DNA of 32,811 nt from DASZKW01 sp035552775 (GTDB lineage Bacteria; Actinomycetota; Acidimicrobiia; Acidimicrobiales; Palsa-688). Positions 15,375 through 23,501 of the stretch are shown here, one piece after another. The notes under the pieces are model-generated. The model ran no database searches. It saw only the letters and a list, made by a program, of their open reading frames with translations, and had not been told where the DNA came from. The stretch is from positions 1 to 32,811 of the forward strand of contig DASZKW010000063.1 of the NCBI GenBank assembly GCA_035552775.1. The letters are read 5' to 3'. Both the position numbers and the translations under genes were made by a program. The stretch's first letter is position 1; each line of letters starts with the position of its first letter.

Positions 15375-15389
15375 CGAAGGCCCCCTTCG
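15375..15389. terminator. Short hairpin between convergent genes
   Basis: CGAAGG (15375-15380), loop CCC, CCTTCG (15384-15389), right after the MBL-fold stop codon. The 6-bp stem has no T tract, so it is only a possible terminator. Confidence 0.35.
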
Positions 15390-15435
15390 CTCAGCCGCAG
15401 ATTACTTTCGACGCGCGCCGCGCCGGCTCCCGACG

Positions 15436-17583
15436 CTAGGACCCGGTCAGGGGGTGGCGGGGGGCGTCGACGAGTTCGAGGTCGGGGGGGAGGCCCTCCA
15501 CGGAGACCTTGTCGCCGTCGACTGTGACCGACACCCGGGCGCCGGCGAGGGGGATGCGCCCGACGTGCAGGTGGTCTATCTGGTCGGGCAGCGCGGGGTG
15601 GAGCCACACCTTGCCCCTCGGCACCCACGGGTCGAGGCGGAGCAGGGTGCGCAGCATGAGCAACGGTGACGCCGCCGCCCACGCCTGGGGGGAACACGAC
15701 GTCGGGTAGCCGACCACGATCGGCAGCTCGATGCGGTCCAGGCCGCTGAACAGCTCGGGCAGGCGGCCGCCCTGGCGCACGCCGGCGTCGACCATGGCCA
15801 TGATCACCCGCTGGGCGTCGCGGACGAACCCATAGCGCATGAGGCCCGCCGCGCAGAGGGCATTGTCGTGGGGCCACACCGACCCGCAGTGGTAGCTGAT
15901 GGGGTTGTAACCCACCATGGATGCGCCGAGGGTCCTGATCCCCCAGCCGCTGAACATGTCGGGAGACATCAGCCGGTGGGCGACGGCGTCAGCCTTTTCG
16001 GCGTCGAGGATTCCCGTCCAGAGGCAGTGGCCCATGTTGGATGCGAGGGCATCGATGGGGCGCTTGTCCCGGTCGAGTCCCATGGCCAGCCAGCCGCGGT
16101 CCTCCAGCCAGAAGTCGCGGTTGAAGTTGCACTTGAGCGAGGCGGCCTTGTGGCGCAGGCGGTTGGACAGCTCGACGTCGCCGGCCTCGGCCGCGAAGAA
16201 CGCCCGGGCCAGGTAGGCCCCGTACACGTACCCCTGCACCTCGGCCAGGGCGATGGGCCCCTCCGCCAGGCGGCCGTCGGCGAAACGGGTGCCGTCGGCG
16301 GAGTCCTTCCAGCCCTGGTTGAGCAGGCCGCGGTCCGAGGTTCGCTGGCACTCGACGTAGCCGTCGCCGTCACGGTCGCCGAAATGCTCGATCCAGTCGA
16401 TGGCCCGGTCCGCGTGGGGCAGGAGCTCGTCGACGGCCTCGCGCGCCAGGCCCCAGCGGCGCAGCTCGCCGAGCAGCATGACGAACAGGGGGGTGGCGTC
16501 GGCGGTGCCGTAGTAGATCGTCCCCCCGCCGAGCGACAGCGACGACGCCTCCCCGAATCGCATCTCGTGGAGGATGCGGCCGGGCTCCTCCTCGTTGCGG
16601 GGGTTGGCCTCCGCACCCTGGAATCGGGCCAGGGTCTGCAGGGTTCCGAGGGCCAGCTCGGGGTCGACGATGAGCGCCATCCAGGCGGTGAGCAGCGAGT
16701 CGCGCCCGAACAGGGTCATGAACCACGGCGCCCCTGCGGCCACGACCGTGCGCTGCGGATAGTCGGGATCGAAGATGCGCAGGGCCCCGAGGTCCTCTGC
16801 GCTGCGGGCGACCACCGAGCGCAGCCCGTCGTGGTCGGTGTCGACGACGGGGACGCTGCGACGCCACTGGGCCATGCGTTCCGCCGGCTTGGCCCTCGCC
16901 ACGGGCTGGCCGCACAGCCATCTGGGCTCGATCTCGTCGCCGTCGATCGAGCATGAGAACTGCTGGCACAGCGACCACTCCCCCCGCGGGGCCAAGATGA
17001 CCTCCCAGCGGGCCAGGTGGGCGTCGAGCACGGGGGCCAGGGAGAACGAGATGCGCAGGCTGCGGGCGTGGGAGCCGTGGCGGTAACGGAATACCAGGGC
17101 GCCGTTGTGGTGCACGGGCTCCTGGTCGTGGCCGGCGCCGGCACGCGCCTGTTTGACCGCGAACAGATCGGCGAAGTCGGCGCCGAAGTCGAGCTCGACG
17201 GCGCAGTAGGCGGGCTCGGGGCTGTGGTTGCGGACCAGCAGGTCCTCGCGCATGCCCCGCCCGACGTAGCGGTGGCGCACGATCATGAGACTGGAGTCGG
17301 CCCGCCCGGGGCGGGGCAGGCCCCGGCCGACGAAGGTGGCGGAGAACGGGTCGGGGGCTGCGGCGGTCAGGATCTCGGGCCGCTGGCCGTTGACCCGCAG
17401 GCCCCAGCGCGACAGGAACCTGCTGTCGCGGAAGAAAAAGCCCTCGGGCGACGCCGGCGAGATGTCGCCGCTGGCCGCACATATGAGGAAGGCAGAGCCC
17501 TCCACGAGAGTCACGCGATCACCCGGGACCCCCCTTGAGGCGCCATCGGGCATCATCGCCGGATCACCCATCTGCGCCGACAC
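15436..17583 (-). CDS. Amylo-alpha-1,6-glucosidase-like glycogen debranching protein
   Basis: A 715-residue protein with an N-terminal beta-rich domain (VTLVEGSAFLICAASGDISPASPEGFFFRDSRFLSRW, the GDE N-terminal pattern) and an (alpha/alpha)6-barrel C-terminal part. The barrel has APWFMTLFGRDSLLTAWMAL, YYGTADATPLFVMLL, NQGWKDSADGTRF, AEVQGYVYGAYLARA and NPISYHCGSVWPHDNAL. These match amylo-alpha-1,6-glucosidase family proteins, which remove alpha-1,6 side chains from glycogen or act on other oligosaccharides; actinobacterial members are poorly tested biochemically. There is no signal peptide, so it is likely cytoplasmic. Start taken as GTG at 17583; an ATG at 17571 is nearly as good. It is divergent from sufC across 74 bases. 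Confidence 0.88.
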   Translation of the reverse strand: MSAQMGDPAMMPDGASRGVPGDRVTLVEGSAFLICAASGDISPASPEGFFFRDSRFLSRWGLRVNGQRPEILTAAAPDPFSATFVGRGLPRPGRADSSLMIVRHRYVGRGMREDLLVRNHSPEPAYCAVELDFGADFADLFAVKQARAGAGHDQEPVHHNGALVFRYRHGSHARSLRISFSLAPVLDAHLARWEVILAPRGEWSLCQQFSCSIDGDEIEPRWLCGQPVARAKPAERMAQWRRSVPVVDTDHDGLRSVVARSAEDLGALRIFDPDYPQRTVVAAGAPWFMTLFGRDSLLTAWMALIVDPELALGTLQTLARFQGAEANPRNEEEPGRILHEMRFGEASSLSLGGGTIYYGTADATPLFVMLLGELRRWGLAREAVDELLPHADRAIDWIEHFGDRDGDGYVECQRTSDRGLLNQGWKDSADGTRFADGRLAEGPIALAEVQGYVYGAYLARAFFAAEAGDVELSNRLRHKAASLKCNFNRDFWLEDRGWLAMGLDRDKRPIDALASNMGHCLWTGILDAEKADAVAHRLMSPDMFSGWGIRTLGASMVGYNPISYHCGSVWPHDNALCAAGLMRYGFVRDAQRVIMAMVDAGVRQGGRLPELFSGLDRIELPIVVGYPTSCSPQAWAAASPLLMLRTLLRLDPWVPRGKVWLHPALPDQIDHLHVGRIPLAGARVSVTVDGDKVSVEGLPPDLELVDAPRHPLTGS

Positions 17584-17645
17584 TAGTGGGGGAAAGGGAA
17601 GTCCCTCGCGCCGGGCCCCCTTTTCCCCTACCGCCGTAGTGGTAA

Positions 17646-17651
17646 TAGGAT
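17646..17651 (+). promoter_or_regulatory. -10 box of a leaderless promoter for sufCSU
   Basis: TAGGAT is followed by exactly six bases and the GTG start of sufC. The spacing fits a leaderless mRNA. The region upstream is a C-rich stretch without a convincing -35 box. Confidence 0.5.
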
Positions 17652-17657
17652 GCGGGT

Positions 17658-18398
17658 GTGAATCCGCTGTTCGAGGTCAAAGACCTCCACGTGTCCGTGG
17701 AAGGCACCGAGATCCTACGCGGGGTCGACCTGGTGGTCGGCGCCGGCGAGGTGCACGCCTTGATGGGGCCCAACGGGTCCGGCAAGTCGACGCTGGCCAA
17801 CACCCTCCTCGGCAACCCGGCATACCGGGTCACGTCGGGCGAGATCCTGTTCAAGGGCGAGGACATCACCGCGTGGCCCACCGAGACCCGGGGCAAGGCG
17901 GGGATCTTCCTGGCCTTCCAGTACCCCGAGGAGATCCCCGGGGTGCCGATCATCCAGTTCCTGCGCCAGGCGTTGTCGGCCCGCAAGGGCATCGACCTGT
18001 CGGTGCTGGAGCTGCGCCTGTCGATCATGGATTGGATGAAGAAGCTCGGGATGGACGTCAGTTTCGGCTCCCGCTTCGTCAACGAGGGCTTCTCCGGCGG
18101 GGAGAAAAAGCGCAACGAGGTGCTCCAGATGGCGGTGTTGGAGCCGGACCTGGCCATCTTGGACGAGACCGACTCCGGCCTCGACATCGACGCCCTGCGG
18201 GCGGTGGCCGAGGGCGTGCAGGCGGTGCGCGCCACCCGGCCCGAGCTGGGGGTGCTCCTGGTCACCCACTACCAGCGCATCTTGGACCACCTGACCCCCG
18301 ACGTGGTCCACCTGCTGGTCAACGGTCGCATCGCCGAGGTCGGGGGCCCCGAGCTGGCCAAGCGGCTCGAGAAGGAGGGGTACGAAGCATGGCGCTAG
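17658..18398 (+). CDS. sufC: Fe-S cluster assembly ATPase SufC
   Basis: A 246-residue ABC-type ATPase of full family length. Walker A GPNGSGKST is at 37-45, the Q-loop at Q88 (FQYPEEIPGV, typical of SufC), the signature FSGGEKKR at 145-152, Walker B LAILDE at 165-170 and the H-loop at H204 (VTHYQRIL). SufC drives the SufBCD scaffold that builds Fe-S clusters. Here it is the first gene of a sufC-sufS-sufU run; sufB and sufD, usually just upstream, are replaced by the divergent glucosidase-like gene. It overlaps sufS by 10 bases. The GTG start lies directly after a -10 box without a ribosome-binding site. Confidence 0.96.
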   Translation: MNPLFEVKDLHVSVEGTEILRGVDLVVGAGEVHALMGPNGSGKSTLANTLLGNPAYRVTSGEILFKGEDITAWPTETRGKAGIFLAFQYPEEIPGVPIIQFLRQALSARKGIDLSVLELRLSIMDWMKKLGMDVSFGSRFVNEGFSGGEKKRNEVLQMAVLEPDLAILDETDSGLDIDALRAVAEGVQAVRATRPELGVLLVTHYQRILDHLTPDVVHLLVNGRIAEVGGPELAKRLEKEGYEAWR

Positions 18399-19648
18399 AC
18401 ATAGGGCGGCCGGTGGCGCCGCGCATCGACGTCGCCCGGGTGAAGAAGGACTTTCCCATCCTCGACGTCACCGTCCACGGTGGCCGGCTGGTCTACCTGG
18501 ACTCGGCGTCGTCTTCGCAGAAGCCCACGGCCGTGCTCGAGGCCATGGACCACTACTACTCCACCACGCACGCCAACGTGCACCGCGGGGTGTACACCAT
18601 CGCCGAGGAGGCCACCCGGCTGTACGAGCAGGCCAGGGCCAAGGTTGCCGCGTTCATCGGCGCCGGCGACCCCGCCGAGGTGGTCTTCGCCAAGAACGTC
18701 ACCGAGACGATCAACCTGGTCGCCTACTCGTGGGGTCGCACCCACCTGGGCGCCGGCGACGTTGTGGTGCTCACCGAGATGGAGCACCACGCCAACCTGG
18801 TGCCGTGGTTGCAGCTCAAGGCCGAGCGGGGCATCGAGTTGCGCTACCTCGGTATCGACGACGATGGCGAGTTGGTCCTCGACGACCTGGAGCGGACCCT
18901 CGAGGGGGCCAAGCTGCTGGCGTTCACCGCCATGTCGAACGTGCTGGGCACGATCACGCCGGTGCGCCTCTTGGCCGACGCCGGCCACGCCGCCGGCGCC
19001 GTCGTTCTCGTGGACGGCGCCCAGTACGTCCCCCACCTACCGACAGACGTCGGGGCCCTCGGCGCCGACTTCGTCGGCTTCACCGGCCACAAGATGCTCG
19101 GCCCGACGGGGATCGGATGCCTGTGGGCCAAGCCCGAGCTGCTGGCGGCCATGCCGCCGTTCCTCGGCGGCGGTGAGATGATCCGCGATGTGCGCCTCGA
19201 CGGCTTCACGCCGACGGAGGTGCCTTGGAAGTTCGAGGCGGGCACCCCGCCCATCGCCGAGGCCGTCGGCCTCGGCGCCGCGGTCGACTACCTGAGCGCC
19301 ATCGGCATGGACGCCGTGCGCGCCCACGAGCGCTCGCTGACCGCCTACGCGCTCCGCGCCCTGCGCGAGCACCACGGCGCCAACCTGGTGATCCACGGCC
19401 CCTCGGACCCCGATAGGCGGGGCGGGGTGATCTCGTTCGCCTACAAGGACGTCCACCCCCACGACCTGTCGCAGGTCCTCGACCAAAGGGGCGTGTGCGT
19501 GCGCGCCGGCCACCATTGCGCCAAGCCCCTGATGCGCCGCCTAGGGGTGAACGCAACGGCTCGTGCGTCGCTGGCGATCTACAACGACGAGGCCGACGTC
19601 GACGTGCTCGTGGAGGCCCTCGGCGACGCCGACCGGCTCTTCGGCTGA
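18389..19648 (+). CDS. sufS: Cysteine desulfurase SufS
   Basis: A 419-residue PLP enzyme of the type II (SufS) desulfurase group, which takes sulfur from cysteine and hands it to SufU. Seen: TEMEHHANLVPW with the cofactor-stacking His near 133-134, the PLP lysine K235 in GFTGHKMLGPTG, and the persulfide Cys377 in RAGHHCAKP, a group II hallmark. The N-terminus VKKDFPIL...LVYLDSASSSQKP is also typical. The ATG at 18389 lies inside the end of sufC and has GAAGGAGG about ten bases upstream, so translation is probably coupled. A 16-bp duplication covers its stop codon and the gap to sufU. Confidence 0.96.
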   Translation: MALDIGRPVAPRIDVARVKKDFPILDVTVHGGRLVYLDSASSSQKPTAVLEAMDHYYSTTHANVHRGVYTIAEEATRLYEQARAKVAAFIGAGDPAEVVFAKNVTETINLVAYSWGRTHLGAGDVVVLTEMEHHANLVPWLQLKAERGIELRYLGIDDDGELVLDDLERTLEGAKLLAFTAMSNVLGTITPVRLLADAGHAAGAVVLVDGAQYVPHLPTDVGALGADFVGFTGHKMLGPTGIGCLWAKPELLAAMPPFLGGGEMIRDVRLDGFTPTEVPWKFEAGTPPIAEAVGLGAAVDYLSAIGMDAVRAHERSLTAYALRALREHHGANLVIHGPSDPDRRGGVISFAYKDVHPHDLSQVLDQRGVCVRAGHHCAKPLMRRLGVNATARASLAIYNDEADVDVLVEALGDADRLFG

Positions 19649-19673
19649 GTGACAGGACGGCTGAGTGACTGGA
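19642..19673 (+). repeat. 16-bp tandem duplication across the sufS stop codon
   Basis: CGGCTGAGTGACAGGA at 19642-19657 is followed by CGGCTGAGTGACTGGA at 19658-19673, one base different. The first copy holds the sufS TGA; the second runs into the GGAGG ribosome-binding site of sufU, so the duplication sets the gap between the two genes. Confidence 0.8.
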
Positions 19674-19684
19674 GGAATGGCTAG

Positions 19685-20161
19685 ATGAACGGTCTGGAAG
19701 ACCTCTACCGCGAGATCATCCTCGACCACTACCGCAGTCCCCGTAACCGCGGGGACCTGCCCGTGCCCCCCGCCCACAAGGCGGAGGGGTTCAACCCGCT
19801 GTGCGGCGACGAGATCGTGCTCTACCTAGACGTCGCCGACGGCCGCATCGCCGACCTGCGGGTCAACGGCCAGGGTTGTTCGATCAGCCAGTCCTCGGCG
19901 TCGATGATGTCGGCGGCGGTGAAGGGCAAGACGCTTCCCGAGGCCCGGGCGACCGTCAAGGCGTTCAAGTCGATGATGTCGGTCCACGAGGCGCGCCTCG
20001 ACACCTCAGACCCGGGCGGCGAGGTGGCCGTGGTGGACAAGCCCGACGTCGATCTGGGCGAGTTGGAGGCGCTGCAGGGGGTCGTCAAGTTCCCAGTGCG
20101 CATCAAGTGCGCCACCCTGGGTTGGAACACCTTGGTGCAGGCCCTCGACGAGGTGGGCTAG
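19685..20161 (+). CDS. sufU: SufU-type zinc-dependent sulfur acceptor / Fe-S assembly protein
   Basis: A 158-residue protein of the SufU family. The three conserved cysteines and the Asp that bind zinc are present: C40 and D42 in NPLCGDE, C65 in GQGCSIS and C142 in IKCATLGW. The insertion between the second and third cysteine, about 18 residues longer than in IscU, marks it as SufU. It receives persulfide sulfur from SufS. GGAGG lies nine bases before the ATG. Its TAG stop overlaps the stop of the next, opposite-strand gene at the palindrome CTAG. Confidence 0.95.
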   Translation: MNGLEDLYREIILDHYRSPRNRGDLPVPPAHKAEGFNPLCGDEIVLYLDVADGRIADLRVNGQGCSISQSSASMMSAAVKGKTLPEARATVKAFKSMMSVHEARLDTSDPGGEVAVVDKPDVDLGELEALQGVVKFPVRIKCATLGWNTLVQALDEVG

Positions 20162-20667
20162 CCCGGCGGTTGCCGGGTGGAGTGCGGGCCCTCGGCCCGC
20201 ACGGCCTCCACGGCGTGGAAGGCGGCGCGCAGCTCCGCGATCCAGGTGCGCTCGTTGCTTCCCACCAGGCGCACGCACCAGGCCAGCGCGTCACTGCGGC
20301 TCCTGGCCACGCCGGCGTCGATGAGGGTGTCGAGGATCCGGCGTTCCGGCAGGCGGAGACGGGTCATCACCGGCACGCTCGCCGTGGTGAACAGGTGCAC
20401 CTCCCCACCACTGCGGACCCCCCATGCCACCTTGCGTGCGAAGACGGCCTCGGCCTGCTCGGCCAGGTTCATGCGGTGCTCTCGAGTCATGCGCCGGAAG
20501 CGCTCCACCCCGACTGGTGTGGGCGCGTCGCGGGGCTCGAGGATCACGAGGATCTCGTCGTGGTCGCTCATCACCTCGGGCACCCCCACCGACCAGCCGG
20601 CGGGCAGCCGGCTGGCGAACCAGTCGGCCACCACCTCGTCGCCCGGGCAGGAGTCGGGGTCGTTCAC
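20158..20667 (-). CDS. Hypothetical protein with a ribbon-helix-helix-like C-terminal half
   Basis: A 169-residue protein I do not recognise by name. The N-terminal half (EVVADWFASRLPAGWSVGVPEVMSDHDEILVILE) is an alpha/beta segment. The stretch VMTRLRLPERRILDTLIDAGVARSRSDALAWCVRLV has the strand-helix-turn-helix spacing of a CopG/Arc-type ribbon-helix-helix, so DNA binding is possible. The start is taken as the GTG at 20667, just after the end of the LLM oxidoreductase gene 65 bases upstream on the same strand; a later GTG in EVVADWF is also possible. The two genes may be co-transcribed. The 3' end overlaps sufU by four bases on the opposite strand. Confidence 0.65.
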   Translation of the reverse strand: MNDPDSCPGDEVVADWFASRLPAGWSVGVPEVMSDHDEILVILEPRDAPTPVGVERFRRMTREHRMNLAEQAEAVFARKVAWGVRSGGEVHLFTTASVPVMTRLRLPERRILDTLIDAGVARSRSDALAWCVRLVGSNERTWIAELRAAFHAVEAVRAEGPHSTRQPPG

Positions 20668-20731
20668 CGCATCGGGGTACGGGTCGGCAATCCCCTGACT
20701 CGCACCGCCGTGCGCCCGGCCGGAGCGGGGC

Positions 20732-21565
20732 TCATCCCAGGTCTCCCACGGCGACAGCCAAGGGCTCGAGCACCGCGGGTGACAGCGGCGGCGGGAGGTA
20801 GATGATGGCCAGATCGGCGCCGGCGTCGCCGAGGGCAGCGGCGCTGGCGGCGGTCGCGGCCGGGTCACCGGCGAACTGGACGTGGCTCGACAGTGTGATC
20901 TCGCCCGGGTCCCGACCCAGCTCCGCGCAGTGCTGGTGCAACACGTCACGCTTGCGGGCGAACTGTTCCACCGTCCCCCCGACGAAGTTCCAGTGCTGCG
21001 CGAAGCGGGCGGCGGTCCGAAGGGTCCTCTTCTCGCCGTTGCCTCCGATACAGATTGGGGGGTGGGGCTGCTGGTCAGCCTTCGGGTTGCAGCGGGCGTC
21101 GTCCAGGTCGTAGAACCGGCCGGAGAAGCTGGTGGTCTCCTCGGTCAGTAGGCCGATGAGCACCTGGCAGGCCTCCTCGAGGCGGTCGCTTCGATCCGCC
21201 GGCGAACCGAGAGCTATGCCGTAGGCGCCGGACTCCTCCTCGTTCCACCCCGCGCCGATCCCGAGCTCCAAGCGGCCGCCCGAGACGAGGTCGAGGGTGG
21301 CGGCCATGTTGGCCAGCACCGCGGGGTGACGGTAGTGGATGCCGGTGACGAGGACACCCAATCTGACGCGCCGGGTGGCCTGGGCCAGCGCGCTGAGCGT
21401 CACCCATCCCTCCATGCACGGCCCCGTGGAGTCGGAGAAGATCGGGTAGAAGTGGTCGAAGGTCCACCCCGACTCGAACGTGTCGATGTCGTCGCCGGCC
21501 TGCCAAACGGCCAGCATCTCGGCCCACGTGGTGTTTTGCGGTGAGGTCTTGAATGCGAAGCGCAT
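20732..21565 (-). CDS. LLM-class F420-dependent oxidoreductase
   Basis: A 277-residue luciferase-like monooxygenase-fold protein. Family marks: TFDHFYPI near residue 35, the GVLVTGIHYRHPAVLANMAATLDLVSGGRLELGIGAGWNEEE stretch, and PPICIGGNGEKRTLRTAARFAQHWN. These are typical of actinobacterial members that use coenzyme F420 as hydride carrier; the substrate is unknown. The ATG at 21565 is followed by the conserved MRFAFKTSPQ start. On the minus strand TAGCGT ends seven bases before this ATG, consistent with a nearly leaderless transcript. An upstream extension to 21619 runs through Arg-rich, unrelated sequence and is rejected. Confidence 0.9.
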   Translation of the reverse strand: MRFAFKTSPQNTTWAEMLAVWQAGDDIDTFESGWTFDHFYPIFSDSTGPCMEGWVTLSALAQATRRVRLGVLVTGIHYRHPAVLANMAATLDLVSGGRLELGIGAGWNEEESGAYGIALGSPADRSDRLEEACQVLIGLLTEETTSFSGRFYDLDDARCNPKADQQPHPPICIGGNGEKRTLRTAARFAQHWNFVGGTVEQFARKRDVLHQHCAELGRDPGEITLSSHVQFAGDPAATAASAAALGDAGADLAIIYLPPPLSPAVLEPLAVAVGDLG

Positions 21566-21572
21566 GAGCCTG

Positions 21573-21578
21573 ACGCTA
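21573..21578 (-). promoter_or_regulatory. -10 box before the LLM oxidoreductase gene
   Basis: TAGCGT on the minus strand, seven bases before the ATG at 21565. It lies downstream of the strong hairpin that follows the metalloprotease gene, so the LLM gene probably has its own promoter. Confidence 0.4.
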
Positions 21579-21605
21579 ATGGGGCGCGGGAGCCGCCGGG
21601 TGCGG

Positions 21606-21647
21606 CGCGAAGGAGCCACCGCCTGGTTCGGCGGTGGCTCCTTCGCG
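21606..21647 (-). terminator. 18-bp perfect hairpin after the metalloprotease gene
   Basis: Left arm 21606-21623 and right arm 21630-21647 are exact complements around the loop TGGTTC. It starts about 20 bases beyond the metalloprotease stop codon in the direction of transcription. There is no T tract, as is common in high-GC actinobacteria. Confidence 0.8.
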
Positions 21648-21667
21648 GCGGCGGGCGCCGGGCCGGG

Positions 21668-23230
21668 CTAGCTGTAGAAGCCGGAGCAACCGCCGGACGC
21701 ACCCAGGTGCCAGAGCCCATTGAGGTCACCCAGTTGGTACAGGGGGTATCCCTGGTCGATCGGGTTCATGACCTCGGGGGCGCCGGGGGTGTGGGCGAGG
21801 CCGACGGCGTGACCGAGCTCGTGGAGCAGGACCGGACCTTCGGCGTTGGCGCCGAGGAAGCCTCCGGGCATCCCGCTGAGCATCTGGACGTTGGCCGACA
21901 CGTACTCGGGGGGCCAGCCCGGGCTGTTGATGTAGTAATAGGTCGTCAGGCCGACCATGTCACCTCCGCTTAGCGACGGGACCCAGCTGATGGTCAACTT
22001 GGTCGAACCGGGCACGGCCGCCGTGCTCGAGTATGCGCCGTCATAGGCGAAGGACAAACCCGTCCCCAGCGACAGCTGGGCGATGGCGGTGGTCACGTCC
22101 AGTTGCCATCCCGCCGGTGCTCCGGGCCACACCACCGAGTAGTGGATGACGTCGCAGGGGTTCCAGCGGGCGGCGACGCCGGCACCGTTGGTGACCTCGT
22201 AGGCGTACTGAGGGCTGTATGCCGGCGGCCCCGAGGGCCCCTGAGGGGCGACGGCGGCGTTGGCCATGGCCGTGGCGTCGCCGAAGTTGAGCACGCGGCC
22301 GGCGGACGTCACTATCCAGTAGCCGCCTCCGTCGGAGGTGGCAACCAGGCCCACCGCACGCCCCGAACCGACCAGCCCGACGCCCGAGCCGTGGAAGCCG
22401 GCGTTACCGAAGGTGAACATCCCACCGTCGGCGGCGAGCATCCAGTACCCGCCCCCGTTGCTGGTCCGGGCCATCGCCACAACCGGCTGGTTGAGGTGCT
22501 CGCTGCCCGTCGAGCCGTGGAACCCGGCGTCGCCGAAGGTGAATATGCCGCCGTCGCTGGCGACGAGCCAGTAGCCCTTGCCGTCGGGGGTCGAAGCCAT
22601 GCCCACCACGGGGCGGTTGAGGTGCTCGCTTCCCGTCGAGCCGTAGTACACGGCGTTGCCGAAGGTGAACATGCCGCCGTCGCCGGCCACGAAGAAGTAC
22701 CCGCGCCCGTCGAGGGTGGTCTGCATCTGCAGCGCCGGGGCGTTGAGGTGCTCGTTGCCGGTCGAACCCATGAAGTAGGCGTCCCCGAAGCTGAAGACCC
22801 CTCCGTCGCCTCCGAGCAGCCAGTACCCCTTTCCGTCGGCGGTGGGGGCGATGCCGACGATCGGGGCGTTGAGCGCCTTGCCGGCCAGGTCGCCGTGCCA
22901 GACTGCGTCCCCGTCGGCTACCACCGACCCGTCCGCGAAGGCGACCCAGAACCCGTGCGCGTCGTGGGACGGCGCCGCTGCTACCGCGATGTGGCTGAAC
23001 GACGAAGCCCGCACCGCCGGATCGCTTTGATGCTGGACCTTCGGCGCGGCCGGGGCGGAATGGACCGAGGCGCCGGCGGTTCCGGCGGTGCCCGTCAGCG
23101 CCATGGCGGCGACGACGCTGGCGCTGGCGGCGACGCGCCCGAAGCGCCCCAAGAAGCCCTTCTTGGCGCGCCGACGCCCGCCGCCACGCACCGCTCGCCC
23201 GGACCTTTCATTGCGTGAATCCCGTCCCAC
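21668..23230 (-). CDS. Secreted matrixin-like zinc metalloprotease with six 42-residue repeats
   Basis: A 520-residue exported protein. A basic stretch (RRRAKKGFLGRFGR) and an Ala/Val-rich core form a signal peptide in residues ~17-56. Residues 93-324 hold six repeats at an exact 42-residue period, each with GYW...DGG.F.FGDA.F.GS and a linking HLN.PVVGMA segment. The C-terminal third is a metzincin domain: HELGHAVGLAH at 470-480 gives HExxHxxGxxH, and VMNP eight residues later is the Met-turn. A matrixin (M10) assignment fits best. The repeats probably form a propeller-like or adhesive stalk. Start is the GTG at 23230 with AAGGAG eight bases upstream. The earlier frame is open to 23386 but has no support. 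Confidence 0.88.
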   Translation of the reverse strand: MGRDSRNERSGRAVRGGGRRRAKKGFLGRFGRVAASASVVAAMALTGTAGTAGASVHSAPAAPKVQHQSDPAVRASSFSHIAVAAAPSHDAHGFWVAFADGSVVADGDAVWHGDLAGKALNAPIVGIAPTADGKGYWLLGGDGGVFSFGDAYFMGSTGNEHLNAPALQMQTTLDGRGYFFVAGDGGMFTFGNAVYYGSTGSEHLNRPVVGMASTPDGKGYWLVASDGGIFTFGDAGFHGSTGSEHLNQPVVAMARTSNGGGYWMLAADGGMFTFGNAGFHGSGVGLVGSGRAVGLVATSDGGGYWIVTSAGRVLNFGDATAMANAAVAPQGPSGPPAYSPQYAYEVTNGAGVAARWNPCDVIHYSVVWPGAPAGWQLDVTTAIAQLSLGTGLSFAYDGAYSSTAAVPGSTKLTISWVPSLSGGDMVGLTTYYYINSPGWPPEYVSANVQMLSGMPGGFLGANAEGPVLLHELGHAVGLAHTPGAPEVMNPIDQGYPLYQLGDLNGLWHLGASGGCSGFYS

Positions 23231-23381
23231 CGCCTGGTCTCCTTCCGCATCTCTGCTCTCTGTTGAAAGAAGGGTCGGCGCCAGCGGGGCGCCCTTTAGC
23301 GCCAGTTGGGCCCCGCGCCGCAGTTGCCTGCCCAGACGCGCACCCGGGCCCGGATGACCAGCGCCCGGGAGCGGACAAACG

Positions 23382-23436
23382 CGCAACCGCCGCAGCCGCG
23401 CGCAACGGTCGCAACCGCTTGCGATCGCCGCAACGG
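23382..23436. promoter_or_regulatory. CGCAAC repeat cluster with an inverted repeat
   Basis: CGCAAC occurs at 23382, 23401, 23410 and 23429 (spacings 19, 9 and 19). Within it TCGCAA (23409-23414) and TTGCGA (23419-23424) form an exact inverted repeat with a four-base gap. The cluster lies in the 271-base divergent region between the metalloprotease and flavoprotein genes, where I see no gene and no known riboswitch. Confidence 0.35.
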
Positions 23437-23489
23437 CTGCCTACGGGGACCGTGCGGGGCGCGATGGCTGGCCGAGGAGGGGCGGGCGG

Positions 23490-23495
23490 TAGCCT
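23490..23495 (+). promoter_or_regulatory. -10 box of a leaderless promoter for the flavoprotein gene
   Basis: TAGCCT is followed by exactly six bases and the ATG at 23502. No Shine-Dalgarno is present in the spacer. Confidence 0.55.
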
Positions 23496-23501
23496 GCGCC
23501 C

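Noticed and set aside
15868..16956. 362-codon plus-strand frame
   Set aside because: Antisense shadow of the amylo-alpha-1,6-glucosidase-like gene.
22103..23218. 371-codon plus-strand frame with repeated GVAEGEHAAVAG units
   Set aside because: The repeats are the antisense image of the 42-residue repeats of the metalloprotease.
23231..23501. Cyclic-di-AMP (ydaO) or cobalamin riboswitch upstream of the secreted protease
   Set aside because: Conserved elements such as GGGGAACC/GGGTGAA or GCCACTG are not found.
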